A DNA stretch of 64,000 nucleotides from Ventosimonas gracilis (GTDB taxonomy: Bacteria > Pseudomonadota > Gammaproteobacteria > Pseudomonadales > Pseudomonadaceae). Below are positions 61,401 to 64,000 of this stretch, in pieces. Under the pieces are notes generated by a model, which saw only the letters and a list, made by a program, of their open reading frames with translations, searched no databases and had not been told where the DNA came from. The stretch lies in contig NZ_LSZO01000058.1 of NCBI RefSeq assembly GCF_001580025.1, positions 1 through 64,000 of the forward strand, read 5' to 3'. Every line of letters starts with the position of its first letter. The first letter of the stretch is position 1. The translations under genes and the position numbers were made by a program.

Positions 61401-61429
61401 TTGACTTTCGCCTCAACAAACTCTATCAT
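61401..61429 (+). promoter_or_regulatory. Sigma-70 promoter of the arsR-His-rich operon
   Basis: TTGACT (61401-61406) and TATCAT (61424-61429) are separated by exactly 17 bp, a strong sigma-70 layout. The start point would be near 61436, inside the inverted repeat described next and about 20 bp before the regulator's ATG. Confidence 0.75.
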
Positions 61430-61447
61430 TCCAAAAAACATTGGAAT
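61428..61447. promoter_or_regulatory. Putative ArsR/SmtB operator
   Basis: ATTCCA (61428-61433) and TGGAAT (61442-61447) form an inverted repeat with an 8-bp spacer, overlapping the -10 edge and start point of the promoter. Dyads so placed are usual for autoregulated ArsR repressors: bound repressor blocks RNA polymerase, and metal binding releases it. The sequence is not a known consensus. Confidence 0.65.
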
Positions 61448-61455
61448 AAACTGCA

Positions 61456-61830
61456 ATGGATGAACCCTCACAAGACTGCCAGCACGATTTGCAAGCCAGC
61501 TTTGCTCCGCGTTTTTCCGATAAAGCATTGGAGCAAGCCGCCACTATGTGCCAAGCAATGGCCGATCCGTCAAGGCTTAGGCTACTTTTGTGGCTGCAAC
61601 AGGGCGAGCGCTGTGTATCGGAATTGGTCAAGCTGGAACAGGCCAAGCTGAGCAGCATCTCCGCCCGCCTGCAACGGCTCCATTCGGCGCGACTGGTTAC
61701 GCGGCGGCGCGAGGCCAAGCATGTTTTTTACCGTCTGGCGGATGCGCATGTGCGTCATCTGCTGGGCAATATTCTGCATCACGCGGCAGAAGCCGACAGC
61801 GATGCAACCTTCAAAGGAGAAGCACCATGA
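61456..61830 (+). CDS. ArsR/SmtB family metal-responsive repressor with alpha-5 zinc site
   Basis: A 124-residue winged-helix repressor. The helix-turn-helix covers about residues 53-80 (CVSELVKLEQAKLSSISARLQRLHSARLV), with wing VTRRREAKHVFYRL. The last helix holds D96-x-H98-x10-H109-x2-E112, exactly the DxH...HxxE spacing of the alpha-5 zinc site in SmtB and CzrA, so zinc (or Co/Ni) sensing is likely. C53 sits where ArsR-type sensors have alpha-3 cysteines, but the CxC pair is incomplete. It overlaps the next gene by 4 bp and has its own promoter and dyad. Confidence 0.85.
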   Translation: MDEPSQDCQHDLQASFAPRFSDKALEQAATMCQAMADPSRLRLLLWLQQGERCVSELVKLEQAKLSSISARLQRLHSARLVTRRREAKHVFYRLADAHVRHLLGNILHHAAEADSDATFKGEAP

Positions 61831-62186
61831 GCACTAGCTGCAATCATCCCCAGCACGCCGCACACAGCCATCAGCACGGTGCCAACTGCGGCCATACGGC
61901 GGTTCGCCATGACGGCCATGTGGACTACCTGCACGATGGCCATTTGCACCACCCGCACCAGGGTCATGTGGATGAACATGTGATCGCCGTATCGGCCGCC
62001 AACCCCGCCGCCTGCACACCCGCGCACCAGTGCGGCGGCCATGCCGCTGACCACGTGCACGGCCCGAATTGTGGCCACGAAGCGGTGCCGCACGGCGACC
62101 ATGTGGATTATCTGGTAGACGGCCACCTGCATCACCCGCACGGCAACCACTGCGACGACCACGGACGCCTGGAGTTGGTGAACTAA
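61827..62186 (+). CDS. His/Cys-rich duplicated metal-binding protein
   Basis: A 119-residue cytoplasmic protein with 28 His and 6 Cys. It consists of two related halves: residues 17-51 and 78-112 both follow the pattern HGxNCGH-x-AV-x-H...HVDYL-x-DGHLHHPH...H-x-D-x-H, offset by 61 residues. No signal peptide or membrane segment is present. Co-transcription with a SmtB-type regulator (ATGA overlap, AAGGAGA ribosome site) suggests a zinc buffer or chaperone with a role like SmtA metallothionein. That role is inferred, since the protein itself is not a known metallothionein. Confidence 0.8.
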   Translation: MSTSCNHPQHAAHSHQHGANCGHTAVRHDGHVDYLHDGHLHHPHQGHVDEHVIAVSAANPAACTPAHQCGGHAADHVHGPNCGHEAVPHGDHVDYLVDGHLHHPHGNHCDDHGRLELVN

Positions 62187-62196
62187 GCCTTTACGC

Positions 62197-62220
62197 CCCT
62201 CTCCCATTTATGGGAGAGGG
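62197..62220. terminator. Perfect CCCTCTCCCA...TGGGAGAGGG palindrome between convergent genes
   Basis: Arms 62197-62206 and 62211-62220 are perfect 10-bp complements around TTTA. It lies between the His-rich gene and the end of proB, where both transcripts should stop; no long U run follows. It is the most complete copy of the dispersed palindrome family. Confidence 0.65.
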
Positions 62221-62221
62221 T

Positions 62222-63352
62222 CTACAGCAGCACTAAATTATCGCGGTGCAGCAGTTCCACTTCGTCGATATAACCGAGCAGGCGTTCGATGCTTTCAGAG
62301 GGCTGGCCTTTGATTTTGTCGGCTTCCAGCGCACTGTAATTGACCAGCCCGCGGGCGATTTCGCGCCCATCCGGCGCGAGGCAGCGCACCATTTCACCAC
62401 GGCGAAATGTCCCGGATACCGCCTTGACGCCGACCGGCAGCAGGCTTTTATTGCCCTGCACCAGCGCTTTGACCGCACCCTCATCGAGCGTCAAACTACC
62501 GCGCGTTTGCAGATGTCCGGCCAGCCACTGCTTGCGCGCGGCGAGCAGGCCCCGCTCTGGGGTTAGCAGCGTGCCCAGGTTCTCGCCTGCTTTGAGCCGC
62601 TCTAAAACCTCAGGTATTTTGCCGCCGACTATCACACAGTGAGCACCGGAACGCGCCGCCAGTCTTGCCGCCCGTAGCTTGGTTTGCATGCCGCCACGCC
62701 CCAGCACACCGCCGCCGCCCGAAAGCGCGTCGAGGCGCGTATCTTCAGCGCGCGCTTCGCTAATCAGCGCGGCATCCGGCTGCTCGCGTGGATCGGCCTC
62801 AAACATGCCGTCGCGGTCGGTGAGGATGACCAGCAAATCGGCCTCGACCAGATTGGCGACCAGCGCGGCCAGTGTGTCGTTATCGCCAAAGCGCACTGAG
62901 TCGGTAACCACCGTGTCGTTTTCGTTAATCACCGGCAGTACGCCGAGTTTCACCAGCGTACGCAAGGTACTGCGGGCGTTGAGGTAGCGCTCGCGGTCGG
63001 TTAAATCGTCGTGGGTCAACAGGATTTGCGCACTCTGCCTGCCGTGCCTGGCAAAGCCGGATTGCCAGGCCTGCACCAAGCCCATCTGCCCAACCGCCGC
63101 CGCCGCCTGCAATTCGTGAATGCTTTTCGGGCGCGTCTGCCAACCCAAACGGCTCATGCCTGCCGCCACTGCGCCGGAGGAAACCAGCAAAAGCTCTACA
63201 CCCTGTTGCTGCAAGTGCTGCATTTGCAGCACCCACTGCGCCATTGCGCCTTGGTCAAGGCCGCGTCCGTCTGCCGTCAATAAGGCGCTGCCGATTTTCA
63301 CCACCCAGCGCTTGCTGCGGCGCAGCTTGTCCCTGCTGTTATTCGCGGACAT
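62222..63352 (-). CDS. proB: Glutamate 5-kinase
   Basis: A 376-residue enzyme phosphorylating glutamate in the first step of proline synthesis. The amino-acid-kinase domain starts [15 protein letters not shown] (about residues 15-29) and includes [12 protein letters not shown] and [10 protein letters not shown]; the C-terminal PUA domain follows (about 280-376, [21 protein letters not shown]). ATG 63352 is the family start and overlaps the end of obgE by 14 bp; upstream in-frame codons are shadows of obgE. The obgE-proB order is as in Pseudomonas. Confidence 0.95.
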   Translation of the reverse strand: MSANNSRDKLRRSKRWVVKIGSALLTADGRGLDQGAMAQWVLQMQHLQQQGVELLLVSSGAVAAGMSRLGWQTRPKSIHELQAAAAVGQMGLVQAWQSGFARHGRQSAQILLTHDDLTDRERYLNARSTLRTLVKLGVLPVINENDTVVTDSVRFGDNDTLAALVANLVEADLLVILTDRDGMFEADPREQPDAALISEARAEDTRLDALSGGGGVLGRGGMQTKLRAARLAARSGAHCVIVGGKIPEVLERLKAGENLGTLLTPERGLLAARKQWLAGHLQTRGSLTLDEGAVKALVQGNKSLLPVGVKAVSGTFRRGEMVRCLAPDGREIARGLVNYSALEADKIKGQPSESIERLLGYIDEVELLHRDNLVLL

Positions 63353-64000
63353 AAAAGACCTCTGCCTCGTCGTCATCCACATCTTCGGCCTCAGCCTTTG
63401 CTTGACGGCGACGCGCGGCGCGTTGGTCATCCAGACCTTGCAGGCGGGCGCGCGCTTCGTTTTCGATACGTTCATCCAAGGCCACGAGCGCTTCTGAATA
63501 GCCCGGCTCTTCGGCAAGACGCTGCTCGCGTTCATCCAGATGGCGCATGATGGCCGCGCAGAGCGCCTCGGTGCCTTCACGCTGCAAGGCGCTGATGACA
63601 AACACCGGCGCGTTCCAGCCCAATGCTTTAAGCAGCGCTTTGACCCGTTCTTCGCGCTCGTCACCTACCAGTTGGTCGGCTTTGTTCAGCACCAGCCAGC
63701 GCTCGCGTTGCGCCAGCGCCGGGCTGAATTTTGCCAGTTCCCCAAGAATGACGCGCACAGCCTCCAATGGGTCACTGCCATCGAGCGGTGCCATATCGAC
63801 CAGATGCAGCAGCAAGCGGGTGCGCGCCAGATGCTTAAGAAAACGAATGCCAAGTCCTGCGCCTTCCGCCGCGCCTTCAATCAGCCCTGGAATATCAGCA
63901 ATCACAAAGCTCTTGTAGCGCCCCACGCTGACCACGCCCAAATTCGGCACCAGCGTGGTAAAGGGGTAGTCGGCGACCTTCGGGCGGGCGGCAGAAACCG
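63339..64000 (-). CDS. obgE: GTPase ObgE/CgtA, 3' part (5' end beyond the window)
   Basis: The last roughly 220 residues of the ribosome-associated GTPase Obg. The visible part begins before [19 protein letters not shown] and contains the G3 motif [17 protein letters not shown], the G4 NKAD motif ([12 protein letters not shown]) and the G5 region VISALQREG. It ends in an acidic tail ([17 protein letters not shown]). The N-terminal Obg fold and the P-loop lie outside the window to the right. It is translationally coupled to proB by overlap. Confidence 0.95.
   Translation of the reverse strand, partial: VSAARPKVADYPFTTLVPNLGVVSVGRYKSFVIADIPGLIEGAAEGAGLGIRFLKHLARTRLLLHLVDMAPLDGSDPLEAVRVILGELAKFSPALAQRERWLVLNKADQLVGDEREERVKALLKALGWNAPVFVISALQREGTEALCAAIMRHLDEREQRLAEEPGYSEALVALDERIENEARARLQGLDDQRAARRRQAKAEAEDVDDDEAEVFYVRE

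Overview
The window is a stretch of a gammaproteobacterial chromosome, most probably from the Pseudomonadaceae. The evidence is gene content and local order: dnaJ-dnaK-grpE / recN / fur / bamE / rnfH-ratA / smpB, glyA-soxBDAG-purU, ubiE-(ubiJ)-ubiB-hisI-hisE-tatABC-rsmE, metX-metW-DUF4426-rdgB-hemW, lptM-lysA-dapF-DUF484-xerC, and fliEFGHI behind a sigma-54 promoter are all blocks known from Pseudomonas. The blocks are joined in a different order from the model pseudomonads, and several are trimmed (no fliJ after fliI, no ackA beside pta, a strongly shortened ubiJ). I infer a rearranged, possibly streamlined member of the family; the species cannot be named from the sequence.

Layout. 1-12.4 kb: apeB, pta, tRNA-Cys, an SDR oxidoreductase, gmk, yicC, the flagellar genes fliE-fliI and fpr. 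12.4-13.3 kb: a DUF1640-like coiled-coil gene with 66-bp repeats, interrupted by an in-frame stop. 13.3-21.7 kb: the DnaK chaperone genes read from a clear sigma-32 promoter, a 265-bp non-coding element bounded by a perfect 22-bp inverted repeat, then recN, fur, bamE, rnfH, ratA and smpB. 21.8-29.4 kb: an accessory island with a complete type IC restriction-modification system (hsdM, hsdS, hsdR), a rhuM gene and an IS110-family transposase remnant, ending at the 3' end of a tRNA-Leu gene. 29.6-37.2 kb: purU, soxG, soxA, soxD, soxB and glyA on the minus strand, the sarcosine-oxidase and one-carbon end of glycine betaine catabolism. 37.3-39.2 kb: a DUF815 ATPase and an ankyrin-repeat lipoprotein. 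39.5-56.5 kb: a nearly continuous plus-strand run for ubiquinone, histidine, Tat export, methionine, heme, lysine/peptidoglycan precursors, XerC and a membrane nucleotide-sugar dehydratase. 56.5-64 kb: a SPOR protein, argS, an SLC13-type transporter, a small lipoprotein, an ArsR/SmtB regulator with a His/Cys-rich partner, proB and the 3' part of obgE.

How parts work together. GrpE, DnaK and DnaJ form one folding machine. HsdM, HsdS and HsdR form one restriction complex. SoxBDAG oxidises sarcosine and passes one-carbon units to folate, GlyA interconverts glycine and serine, and PurU recovers free tetrahydrofolate. TatA, TatB and TatC form the twin-arginine translocase. MetX and MetW start methionine synthesis. 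LysA and DapF share the diaminopimelate-lysine branch.

Most worth following up: the inverted-repeat element and its solo end 43 kb away; a 67-codon ubiJ locked between ubiE and ubiB by overlapping start and stop codons; a SoxD subunit that appears to have lost two of four zinc ligands; a SmtB-type zinc-site regulator in an operon with a 28-histidine duplicated protein; and a TSEL repeat in hsdS that could change DNA specificity by slippage. No complete undescribed defence or biosynthetic system was recognised.
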